Origin: Pascua guehoae
Taxonomy: Eukaryota > Basidiomycota > Tremellomycetes > Trichosporonales > Trichosporonaceae
Reading direction: 5' to 3'
Assembly: GCA_001600415.1 (NCBI GenBank)
Contig: BCJX01000003.1
Span: 850,697 to 914,696 of the forward strand
DNA: 64,000 nt
The notes under the pieces were generated by a model. The model was not told the DNA's origin. It saw only the letters and a list, made by a program, of their open reading frames with translations, and searched no databases. Every line of letters starts with the position of its first letter. Position 1 is the stretch's first letter. This document shows positions 33,119-43,674 of this stretch, in pieces. A program made the translations under genes and the position numbers.

Positions 33119-34774
33119 ATGGACGACAACCATCCCTTCATGCTGGCAGGGCCTTCCAACACCTCGGGTGCTGGGTGGACTGGACTGCCCACACCATCCA
33201 CAACGCCAGAGAGCGAAGACTCGGATATCGTCTGCGTCGGCATCGAGCACGACGACCTCGATCTGGATGACGATATCCAGCTCATCAGTGTCGACTGGGC
33301 CGATGACATTGAAATTGTCAGCGACGGCGGGGGGGATGATATCCAAATCATCAGTGTCGACTGGGGCGATGATATCCAGCTCATCAGTGCCGACCCGAAT
33401 GGTGATGACTCGGATGACGATATTGAGGTCGTTACCGTCGCCAGAGGCCTCCCCGGAGATGCCGTGAGCGTCAGCGCCGGCTCGACTCTATCTCGCCCTC
33501 GCGCACGCGCGGTTAAGGGGGAGCCAAGTCCGAGTCCTGAGGCTCTCTCCCTTCCACCCGAACCATCAGCGTCACCTGTCAACACCCCTGCGTCTCCTCG
33601 GCTGTGCGAGTTGCACTATTTTGGCCCTGGGACGGGATTCGGTCTCGTTGCGACATCAAACATCCGGCGCGGACAACTCATCATCCGGGAGAAGCCGTTC
33701 ATGACGATCACACGTCCGTTTACCAGCGCAGACGTGCAGCGGGCGTTTGGGCAACTCAGCGACGAGAACCGCCGGCTCTTCCTCTCGTTTCCGGACACAA
33801 TCGAGGGCGAGGGCGAAGACGTCTGGACGAGAGTTGCTATGACGAATATCATCCCATGCGCTCGCCATGACGCAGAAGACGAGGATGCGGGATACCCGCC
33901 ATGGCACCCCGGAGTCGAGAACGACGGGCCGACCGTGTCCGGGCTATTCGAACACATTTCACGCCTCAACCACTCGTGCGCTCCGAATGCGACGTGGGGA
34001 TGGGACGATGACATCGGGGAAGAGAGTGAGTGGGAATGTACTCAGCCGGGTATCGCTCACAATAGCGTTGTACGCATTGGTCGATATCCCAGTCGGCGAA
34101 GAGATCACGGCTTCGTACATGGCCGACGACCAGACTCTCCTTCCACGAGCGGAGCGGCAAGAGATCTGCAAAGACGACCACAACTTCACGTGCCTGTGTG
34201 CTGCATGCGACGTATCGGCCGACAGGGCAATGGTATCTGATAAAGTCCTGGCGACGATTCGCACGCGGCTCGAAGAGTGGGAAAGCATGGATCCTGGCGT
34301 TGTCGCCGATCGAGCGCGTAACCCGACAACCCTCGACGAAATCCAAAACGCTCTCCGCCTGATTCGCGCCGAACGCCGACTCATGTTCCTCGATCACGCG
34401 TACGGAGAGCTGTTTATCGTCCACGCTGCGCGCTCGCAGAGAAAGGAAGCACTAGCCGCCGGGCGCCAGCAACTCGACTGTCTCGCGGCCAAGTTTGGCC
34501 CCGAGGTCGCCAAAATGTTTCCCGTGTGGAGCTGGTGTAACGCGCCTGAAAAATCAGAGTGGTGGGCTCTCCTCAGTGTAAGTGTCCGTCATTGATATCG
34601 GCGAGATCCATGTTCTGACGCGAGGAGTGCGGCGATACCGATAGTGAGCGTGAGGATGAAGATGGTGAGGACGACAGTGACGAAGAATACAACGACGCCG
34701 AGGCGCACGACTCTCGTCCCAAGAAACGCCTGCGCCGCTCGACCAGGACCCGCCGTGTCCGTCGGAAATCCTAG
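33119..34774 (+). CDS. SET-domain protein with tandem SUMO-interaction-like motifs
   Basis: Exons 33119-34025, 34066-34577, 34625-34774; 522 aa; the first ATG of the frame is 33119. Residues 37-107 carry six acidic-flanked hydrophobic cores (IVCV, IQLI, IEIV, IQII, IQLI, IEVV), the layout of SUMO-interacting motifs. The SET domain starts near residue 162 (GTGFGLVATSNIRRGQLI) and includes SRLNHSCAPNATW (about 280-292). The first splice joins the catalytic-side segment DIPVGEEITASY, followed by a post-SET CLCAAC. This is the SMYD/Set5-like arrangement, but no MYND zinc finger is seen. The C-terminus has an acidic run then a basic stretch (KKRLRRSTRTRR), a likely nuclear signal. A lysine methyltransferase role is inferred from the fold; the substrate is unknown. 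Confidence 0.85.
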
Positions 34775-34951
34775 CGTACCTCGCCGTCAAGTGCTTTGCG
34801 TATTGCCTGTTGTCCTGTCGTACTCGTGCTGTGAGACCGTGTACTGGGTGTGCTGTCGTAGTAAATACATCTGTTTTGGGTATGTCATCTAAGCCCCTCT
34901 GTCTCCGTCGTGCGAACCCGACGAGCCCGTCTGCAAGGAACCTCTGGACTC

Positions 34952-35807
34952 TCACCCCTGCGGACTCGCCCCTTCGACATGGCCGCCTTGTCCGCCGGCC
35001 GTGCGCGCCTCGACGAGCCGCGCCACGGTGCTCGCCTCGACCGACTCTGCAATCTCGGCCGCATCCACAGCCTCGACGGCTGCAAATGCCGCCGCGCGCG
35101 CCTCGTCCATCTTGGCGTCATCGCGCGCCTTTGCCGCGGCGATTTCAGCACGCTCCGCCTCCATCTTGGCGCGCCACCGCCGGATCTCGGTCTCGGTCGC
35201 GATAATGCCCTGCCGCGCGAGCGCGTTGCGCGCGTCCCGCCGGATCTGGTTTTCTGCGTCGCGCTGGTGCGACTCGTATTTGAGCAGATAGTGGTCTGGT
35301 GTGAGTCAACGCAGGGGGGGGGGGGNNNNNNNNNNNNNNNNNNNNNNNNNNNNNNNNNNNNNNNNNNNNNGAGAGTTGCCTCGTCACGGAGTAGAAAGTT
35401 CGGTGCTGGATACCGACACAGGCCATCATGTCCCTCGAGTGCTTCGTCCGTGCAACCTGCGATGCTTCCCAGCTGTATCGTATCCCGCCATGCTCTCCCA
35501 TGCCCTCCGAGTCCTCAAGAGCCCCTCCCTCACTCGTACCTCCTCCCCTTGCCCGTTCGCCCTCGCCGACGCCCAAAGCACAGCGAATCTCACTCACCAG
35601 CCCCAATGACCAACCCGCTCATCGTCGCTGTACGTCAGCCCCGGCCGCGCGCGCCCGCTCACCAGACGACACGATGAACGCCTTGAGACCCAGCGTCTGC
35701 CGCCGGAAGAGCGGCCACGTATAGTGCGCGGCGCAGACCGCGATCGTGCCGAGGATCGTGTACTTGAGTGCTCCCTGGGTGTCAATCGCTGGTACAGTAG
35801 CAGGCAT
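34952..35807 (-). CDS. small membrane protein, Rcf2-like N-terminal region
   Basis: Exons 35807-35663, 35627-35598 (30 nt), 35295-34952; 172 aa. One hydrophobic segment (ALKYTILGTIAVCAAHYTW) is followed by FRRQTLGLKAFIVSSATMSGLVIGADHYLL, which resembles the N-terminal part of the mitochondrial respiratory supercomplex factor Rcf2. A charged, Ala-rich coiled coil follows (ENQIRRDARNALARQG, AKMEAERAEIAAAKARDD). The second intron (35597-35296) contains the other N gap, next to a poly-G tract. A mitochondrial inner membrane protein is the best guess; the match to Rcf2 is from memory of the family and needs a profile search. Confidence 0.6.
35321..35370. other. assembly gap beside poly-G tract
   Basis: Forty-five N (35326-35370) directly after a G run, inside an intron of the Rcf2-like gene. 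Coding sequence is not interrupted. Confidence 0.95.
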
Positions 35808-36695
35808 CGTGTATCGTGTAGCCTGTAGCTTGTGCTTGTGCGTCTGCACGAAGCGATTGTCCGCGTCGTTCCTATTGCGGCCCCATAATGGCCATGCCGA
35901 CATAGGGCTCAGTACCGAGCCAGCCAGCCAGCCAGCGACCCCTCCACAGTCAGACGACCAGTACCCACCTCGAGGCCGCCGCGGATCTGCAAGTCATACT
36001 GCCCGTCAGCAAGAATACGACTACGCCCCGGTCCGACGCACAGCGCGCTGTTGGTGCTCGAGACGTCGCCCGCGGTCGTTGACCCCGTCGTTGACGCTGT
36101 CGGTCATGGTTGGAATATGCGATGTGCGATGACGGGAACGCAGACGACAAGGTTTCGGGTAATGAGTTGCGACAGCAGTGGTGGTCGGTCGGTGGAGGCG
36201 GACTTGGTACGGGAGCAAGTTCCGTGGCGGACAGAGGAGGGCCGGCTTCGGAATGTCCCTTTTTGGTGCTGAGTTCGGAATGGTGGGTGGTAGGCTTGCT
36301 TTTATACGATGCCATGCGAAGGGGTGCATGTATCGTAACTCGCGTGTAGACGGGCTGATGTGGGTGCATGGGCTCCGTGGGCAGTTGGCTTTTGCATGCA
36401 TTCCTCTTTGGTACATACGCGGCGAGTACAACGAACATCTCAGATGCCTCTTCTCGTCATCCTCAAAGGTCAACGCCAGTGCAGTTCTGTACGAGAACAG
36501 ACACTGTGTGGAGGGACCAACTCTCGAGCGTCGTACCATGCGCCTCATGGTGCAGGCATGGGTCACGAGCATCTGCAAGCACCGACTCATTCACTAACAT
36601 AAAACCAAGACTTCTGAACAGGACCCACAACCCGACCCCTCAGTGACAGTTACAACCCGCATACAACCCCAAGCCGAACAAGACAATCCCAAACG
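35808..36695. other. intergenic spacer
   Basis: About 0.9 kb upstream of the Rcf2-like gene and downstream of the Lys/Ala-rich gene. CCAG repeats occur at about 35918-35935. No coding frame or RNA gene that I can support. Confidence 0.5.
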
Positions 36696-37429
36696 CTACG
36701 GCCCACAAACAAGCTCACGCCGTCCTGACATCAGCACCCAACCGCCACGCCAAACCCACTTGATAACAACGCGCACCCATCCGTCGTCGGCCTCGCCAAA
36801 GCACTCGTCGACGGCCGTCTCGGGGTGGATGTCGTCCTCGTCAATGTTCTCAAACGCGAGCGCGCCCTTGCCCTTGGCGATCTTGATGCCCGCCATGGTT
36901 GCGAGCATGGTCTGGAATCAGCCCTAGTCTCGAGTTTGGGGCCGAGGATTTTGCTGTGCTCCCTCCAAGGACTACTAGGCTGCTAGGGCTTCGAGCCACC
37001 GGCCCAGCGAATTTGACATGACATACCGTGACTTGGGTAATCGTCTTGTCCCAGTTGACGACAATATCCTCGCCGTACGTCCCCTCGGACCATGTACAGC
37101 GGCACTTGCCGTCGGCCATGTACATCCGGATAACCCCGTCCACGACAGCTGGAATCAGTACGAGCCGAGTGAGTCCAGTAAGTCCTGATCATGGCTTACA
37201 TACCGGCCTTCTTCCCAGCTTTGGCTGCCTTCGGTGCAGCCTTCTTGGGTGCAGTCTTCTTGGCTGCCGTTGCCTTGGTCACAGTCTTCTTCGCCGCCAC
37301 CTTGGTTGTACTCTTCTTCACTGTCGCCTTTACGGCAGCCTTGGGACTGGCCGCCTTGACCGCCGGGGTCCGAGTGGACCTCCTCGTGGGCGCGGCTTTG
37401 GCAGTCGTGGCTTTGGTGGCGCGGGCCAT
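36696..37429 (-). CDS. small protein with histone-H1-like Lys/Ala tail
   Basis: Exons 37429-37204, 37148-37027, 36911-36696; 187 aa. The first about 75 residues are almost only Lys, Ala, Thr, Pro and Arg (APKKAAPKAAKAGKKAG), like the tails of linker histones and nucleolar DNA-binding proteins. The rest is acidic to neutral with GVIRMYMADGKCRCTWSEGTYG, then GIKIAKGKGALAFENIDEDD, and no winged-helix domain is visible, so it is not an ordinary histone H1. I do not recognise the C-terminal domain. All three exons join in frame with good GTATGT donors and CCAG acceptors. A nucleic-acid-binding nuclear protein is a reasonable inference from the tail, no more. Confidence 0.65.
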
Positions 37430-38402
37430 GGTCGATGTCAGAGGTGGAATGGCACTGAGGCAAATGGAATATGGACACTGGGAGATGTCCAAGAGGATGG
37501 GCAGCGAGTGTTAGTATCCCGGAATACACAGTCCAGGACGTTTGATTGCTTGGGGATGGCTGGTTTGTGCCGGCATGCCCTTGTCTTTTTCCTCTTGACC
37601 TCGTGACTGATTTCAGGCGGAAGAGGCGGTTGACTCAACCACAGTCATCCCTCTTGAAACGCTTGGACCCCAGGCACCGTGGCGTGCACTTGGCTAGCAG
37701 GTAGCAACCGTGGCACATTCATTTTGTGTACTGGCTGTTGACATTAAGTTGTGTAACGACGTTGAGATTGCCAAGCTGTGACGTCAGAGGAGATGCAGAG
37801 GAGTACTCCTGGGGCAACATCCGGGAAAGTCGAGCGTCAACCCGCAAAAAGAATCAATAGTGGTAACCCAGCGACAGGACTGACTGAGCCACTACCCACT
37901 AACAACTGCCCGCTTGCGACAATTTGTCACTCAAACAAATGGGGGGGGGACGGACCACAAAAAGTTGGTGCCTACCCGGCCCTCTCTGCGCGCCTACGAC
38001 TGTCCCGACCTCTTGGAGGGCCAATGCCAAACCAGCCAGACTGATCCGTTGCCGGCCTGTCTGCGCCACAAGGGCAACTGGCTTGATCACCGATACGAAC
38101 CATCGTCAAGCTGTGAAGCTCGAGTGGGGATCGAACACTGGACCTAGAGGAGACTAATGTCGTACAATGGGCGCGCTGAAGAGGTGATTCCGTGAATGGA
38201 AATAAACACCTTCCCCAACCCGTCACAGGTGTTAGTACTGCAGTTGGCGTACCTATCACCTGGCTGGTTGCAGTTCTGGGTCGCTCACAACGGCACCTCA
38301 TGCTCAGCCTGCTCCCTGCAAGCCCGCTCTGAACCGACTTCATTTCCAGTATTCTCCATGCAATGCATTATCGAGTGAATACAGCGTCAGACCCTATCGC
38401 CA
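37430..38402. other. intergenic spacer with degenerate tRNA-like segment
   Basis: About 1 kb. Near 38110-38150 the minus strand has a B-box-like GTGTTCGATCCCC with a broken T-stem and no matching acceptor arm, so it is at best a tRNA remnant. A G homopolymer lies near 37940. Nothing else recognised. Confidence 0.45.
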
Positions 38403-40354
38403 TTACAACCGCGCACGCGTCTCCTTATCAGCCTCGAACCTCCTGCGCCAACGGAGCCACCACTCGATGCCCAACTGCTTGCTCTCGTCGGGCATGTTCT
38501 TCATGATGGTGTTGAAGGCGAGTGACGAGAGCTCCAAGCGCTCCTCTGACCCGGTGGGAGTGGAGAGGATAATATCCGCGACCTTTGCCAGGTAGTCTTC
38601 CATCTCTGGGGCTGGAATGCTCGAGAGGACAGCGACACGAATGTGCCGCACTGCCTTCTTGTAAGCTGGCGACTTGAACTGCGCGTTCTCCAAGAGCTGA
38701 AGGCACAGGTGCACGAGGTCGGGGCTGCGCCGCGATGCCGCCAACACGACAGATGGGTATGCCGACTGGAGCTGTTCGGTGGTGACACCGTCGTCGCGTG
38801 CCTCGCGCAGCAGACCCTTAGCGCAGATAGCCACAATCGAGTCGACAAACTCCCTCTGGCTCAGGTCCCTGTCCAGCCCCGCAGATGCCGCCTCCACGAG
38901 CGCGAGGAGGAACGCCCACGCCGCCTGGAAGCTCGTCGCATGCTGCGGTCGGATCATGTATCTGGGTGGGTTAGAAAGTCCCAATCTCGTTCGACACCCA
39001 CTTTCCGGCCAACTGGAGAACAAAATCGCGCACAGTCGGCGCGTCCACATAGTGAATGAGCTGCTCGGCGACGATCAGAATGAAAGCGGCAAGAGAATCA
39101 GAGATGGGTGTCTCCCGTGCAAGCTCGTCAAAGAGCGCACGCGTAGCACGCGACCCGCCCTCGCCGGCGAGGACGTCGAGGGCGCCGTACAGGAGCTTTT
39201 CGTACCCGTCCATGGTGCTCTCCTTTTCGTCCACATCGTTGAGCGCGGCAAACTTGGAGAGTGTAATGATAATCAAGCGCGAAAGCTCCAGGACTTCCTC
39301 GTGTGTTGCTGGACGATCGGTGGCCTGAAGCATGACGCGAATCGATGGCCATGCTACGAGGAGGAACGCACGGAGAGCTGACCGCTGTCGTTTCCATTCT
39401 GAATTGTCAGCACACATATAGCCTGGTTCGTGCCGCTCACCAATGCTTCCGGAAGCGGGCTTCATTGGTCGATCCCACTCGCGCTTCAGGTGGGTGGCAA
39501 TGTCGGACAGCCGGCGGACAAACGCGACGACGGTATCCCACGCGAACACCTGGCTGGGCTCACTGCCTTGTGAAAGAGCAGCAATGGAACTGGCCAGACC
39601 GTGGGCAAGTGTTTTCGCTTGCTCGGTGTCAACATCGTCCGTGGTCGCCGCTGGTGGCAAAGGAGGAGGCGGGAAGCCGAGGGCAGCAAAGAGCTGGGTG
39701 TGGAGGCGGGGAACAATGGACTGGGCGTTAGCATATGAACCACACCCCAACTCGTACCTTCAGATCCAGTGCTCGCAGACGTATAGGAGCAATGTGGCCC
39801 GCAGCTGTGCAGTACATGTCAACCACCGCGCTGTTGCCAGTTTCAAGCTCCTCTGCGACCGCCAAAACGACGTCTTCCTCGAGACGGACGCGCGGCTTTC
39901 CCCAGTCAATGCCCTTGACATCGTCCACGCCCTGAAGCATGCCGACAAGGAAATGGCGCCCGTTCTCGGTGGAGTCGGCCTTCTTCCCCGCCTCCAGCAC
40001 TTGCTCCAGCCATGCCCGCGATGCCTTTCCAAGCACGTCGCGCTTGAACCACCCGTCCTTGGCGTCTGGGCGGAGAGCGTTTACTTTGGCGGCGGGGGCG
40101 TTTCGGATAGCGCTCTGTACGCCACTGGGACCCAGATATGTCCATAACGATGGTGATGAAAGGACATCCTGCACAAAGGATGTGAGAGCGTCGTCGTCGA
40201 GCGATGAGAGGAAGTGGGCCAGTGCACCCTGCAGAGTCTCCTTCGGAATGGTGATCGGCCCCGATGAACGAAGGACATTGATGAACGGGCCAAGGACAGC
40301 GAGTGTTTCAGGAGGGACGCCCTTGGGGTCCTTGCGACTTGATTGCCGCGCCAT
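38403..40354 (-). CDS. Pex8-like helical protein ending in PTS1-like ARL
   Basis: Exons 40354-39758, 39720-39441, 39398-39002, 38961-38403; 610 aa; ATG 40354 is the first in frame (MARQSSRKD). An all-helical protein without membrane segments or known catalytic motifs. Features: LWTYLGPSGVQSAIRN near residue 75, a Pro-rich patch GFPPPPLPPA, several HEAT-like helices, and a C-terminus with EWWLRWRRRFEADKETRARL. The last three residues ARL fit a type 1 peroxisomal targeting signal. Size, helical make-up, the WW near the end and the PTS1 resemble the intraperoxisomal peroxin Pex8, which helps cargo release from Pex5 and joins the import complexes. This is my best guess but unproven. Confidence 0.55.
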
Positions 40355-40653
40355 GATGGGCAAGAATGAATGAACGAGTGTGTTGAGAGCGAGGGAGAGA
40401 GAGAGAGTGAGTGAGTATCAGAGAGAAGAAAGATCAAGAGATCGGACACAGTGTCATTTCCACCTCGGCAATTACCTGCCGGACCGGACAGTCGCGCTCC
40501 AGGCCGACCAACCTCCACCAACAACGGAAGTAAATATGTCAACCCAGGCCGCTCGGTCGTCACCGTTGTTTCAAGGTGCCAGTTCAAGTGAGTGTTATTC
40601 GCCGCCCAACGGGCATTTGGTGACATCCCTCTTGCTCACTATTGCTCGTCAAC
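40355..40653. promoter_or_regulatory. shared promoter region Pex8-like / GPATCH1
   Basis: 299 nt between divergent start codons, with a GA microsatellite (about 40388-40412). An upstream ATG at 40536 lies in the GPATCH1 leader but cannot be joined in frame to the gene. Confidence 0.5.
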
Positions 40654-43479
40654 ATGACGTCCAGGCTCAAGCACAAGCTCGAGCGCGAAAATGTCAACCT
40701 CAAGAGCTCATATCTCAACGAGTCCTTTGTCTTGGTGCGTTCAGAGAACGCACAGTTGCTTGGCTAACCATCTCAGATCGGGACACCACTGCCAGCCCTC
40801 GGTGACCACAAGAAGGACAAGCAGGAGTATCTCCCCGTTTGGGAACAGGAGGTCAGTTGGAGATTCTGGACGGTTAGCTGACCCACAGGTTCGCGATGAG
40901 AAAGGCCGACGCCGCTTCCACGGCGCCTTCACTGGCGGCTTCTCGGCTGGATACTTCAACACCGTTGGGTCCAAGGAAGGTGGGCGTCACTCATTCTTAG
41001 TTCTCACCACTGACGCGCAGGATGGGCACCACAACAGTTCAAGTCCTCGAGGACAAACCGCGCACAGTACAACCAGCGTCCCGAGGACTTTATGGACGAC
41101 GAGGACATTGCCCTCATGAAGGAAGACCGGCGGCTGGAGAACACAGAAGACTTCAGCAACGCACCATTTGCGGGAACACGAGAGGGCCTGGCTGAGAAGA
41201 GGTGGGTTGTCTACTGAGGTTTGTGCTCACCCAGCAGCCTTTCTTCAGCTGTTGAATCTCTGATTGTACCCTCAAAGACATCCATTGGCCATACCCTTCT
41301 CCAGAAGCTCGGCTGGCGGCCAGGGCAGGGAATCGGACCGCGCGTGACCCTTCGCAAGCTCAAGATCCAGGAGGGCAAGCTTGGGCGTATTCGTGCGGGG
41401 ATGGAAGTCGAGGACAATGTGGCAGAGGCTAGCAAGCATACCTACGCGCCCCGCGACGCTCGGCTACTGGTCTACGATGCCAAGGAAGGCCGTGAAGGGC
41501 TCGGGTTTGAGAAGGGACGAGGCATGGGCCGTCTTCCCACCAGACGATCAAGTGGGTATCGAGCGGTGATCGTCGCTGACCCATGCAGTGTACGGTACCG
41601 AAATGGATGACGATGATGATCCATACGGCGCGGGGCCAAGCATAGATAAGCGTCACTATGCCTTTGACCAGGACGAGGAGGACGATGTGATCGTCATGGG
41701 AGGTCCCGCCAAGTCGTCCACTGGGCAGAAGGCTCAGAGCGGTGGTCCCGATCGATGGCATGACGGCAAGCCAGTGCTGGTCGGATTTGTCATGGACCCT
41801 AAAGGCGTACCAGAGGACAAGTGGTGGGTGGCACATTTGCAGACCATTCTCTGACAGCATAGGTTTGCCTTCCCAGACATTCCACCCGATTGGCAGCCGC
41901 GTCCAGCGCGTGTCTGGGGGACGCCAAAGGACGCGGAGGAGCCTGGAAACATTCGCGGTGCACCAGGGCGCCCACTTACACACGAACAGGTAGGTTTGAA
42001 TGAATTATCAGCCGCTGACCTACACAGCGTGGTGCCGCTCTTGGTGAAGAAACCCGCGTTTCGACAGCCAAATCGGTGTTCGAGTACATGTCACAAAAGG
42101 ACCGCGAACGATTGGAAGCTTTCGCTGCCGCAGCCAAAGCGGGTGCTCGACCTCCCCCACCACTATCTCTAGTTGCTGAACCCGAACTCGACCCAACACG
42201 AGTCGACGAGATTGTCATCCCCCCATTGTCCCCTCGAACCGCGTCGGCTGCACTCAAGGGTTTCATGCCCTACAGTGACGACCTGCCAAAGCAGGAGCGC
42301 TACCGCTCGTACCTTTCGTCTCAAACGTACAATACCAAGCATCCAAATCCTCAGCTCTTGCCGTCTACCGACGTCCATGAGGTCAACAAAGAGCTCAATA
42401 CCTTTGCCGAGGCCGCACGCGTTTTCCGCCCAATGTCCTACGCCCTGTCATCGCGCTTCACTTCGGGCAGCGCATCGCTAGCGGCATCCGATATGAAGCA
42501 GGCCAAACCGGGCCTGCACATCTTTGACCCCACCAAAGCGCCGCTTCAGTTTGCCAAAAGTGAAAGCACCGAGATCGAGGTTCAGAAGTCACTCACCCCG
42601 CGCGAGCAGGCTGCCGCCGACGGCAAGCATGGCACGCTCACACGTGTGGTCAAGGACTTTTACCCCGCCAAGCTGGTGTGCAAGCGCTTCCATGTGGCCG
42701 ATCCCCATCCCGAAGGCCCCCCTGGAGGACGCAGTGGCGCTGCCACGCCGAGCGGAGCGGGTATGGACGCGTTACCGCTACCGAAGAACGACGCGTCGTG
42801 GGAGTCTCACTTTAGCCATCAGGAGGGCACCGACCGCGAGACTGCTGTGCCTGTGACCGAGGGGGAGCGCGCTCCGCGGACACTGGCCGAGGTCGGCATG
42901 GCCGATGATGTCAACCAGGGTCGCGACACTCTGACGTACACCAAACCAAGCATCGACATTTTCAAGGCCATCTTTGCAAATGACGACGAAGACGAGGACG
43001 AGGACGAGGATGACGAGCCACCATCCGCATTGGTTGTAGTGGAGAGCGGGCCGTCGGTCCCGAAGGATCCGTATCCTGTCGACGAAAAGCCCGTCGACTA
43101 CTCGACGTTCAAGCCCGTCTTCCGGCGCACAGCCGACGCGAACGATGGAGGCGGCAAGGCCACCGAAAATGGCAGCGACAGCAAGAATGGCGAAAAGGAC
43201 AAGGCGCAGAAGAAGAAGGAGAAGAAGAAGAAGCGCAAGGGCGTCCTTTCGTTTGATGTCGGGGACGACGACGAGGAAGCGGCGGGAAAGCCAAAGAAGA
43301 AGGCCAAGAAGCGCGACGAGGGCGAGTGGGTCGAGAAGAAGCCGATCAGTGTGGCGCCGCCGCCCACTGCAACACCGACTGTGGTGCCCCCACCGGCTGG
43401 TCGTTCACCTTCCAAAGAAGACAGTGCGGCCCATGCACCTGGCCGAACGACGCGCAAGGGGGCGGCCGACTTTTGGTAG
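40654..43479 (+). CDS. GPATCH1: G-patch domain protein 1 homologue
   Basis: Spliceosome-associated G-patch protein (GPATCH1/TGH type), thought to activate a DEAH helicase during splicing. Exons 40654-40734, 40777-40851, 40889-40979, 41021-41201, 41235-41551, 41589-41823, 41863-41989, 42028-43479; 852 aa. ATG 40654 ([10 protein letters not shown]) is in frame and lacks any need for the upstream exon. The family N-terminus is clear: [51 protein letters not shown]...[10 protein letters not shown]. The G-patch itself is [20 protein letters not shown]. The final exon is long with acidic and Lys-rich runs ([10 protein letters not shown]). The splice at 41551/41589 is the least certain. Convergent with CWC22. 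Confidence 0.9.
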
Positions 43480-43674
43480 CCGAGGTGGAACGCACTCTAT
43501 ATGTATCTCTATCAGCATTTGATTCCATTTCACCAGGCATCGTCAACGCTCGTTTTGAGTATTACCATTGATAGGCTTACACAATGAAGCCATGTGGTTG
43601 AGATTCTACTCGTGCAATTTGCTTCACATTTCACGTCACCCACAGTACATGCCATAACTAAACATCACGAGCAC

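Noticed and set aside
38080..38150. tRNA-like segment on the minus strand with GTTCGATCCCC
   Set aside because: The T-stem does not pair properly and no matching 5' acceptor or D-arm exists at the right distance; at best a remnant.
40536..40587. Upstream ATG (MSTQAARSS) with GTGAGT as first exon of GPATCH1
   Set aside because: Its phase does not lead into the conserved frame; ATG 40654 does so directly.
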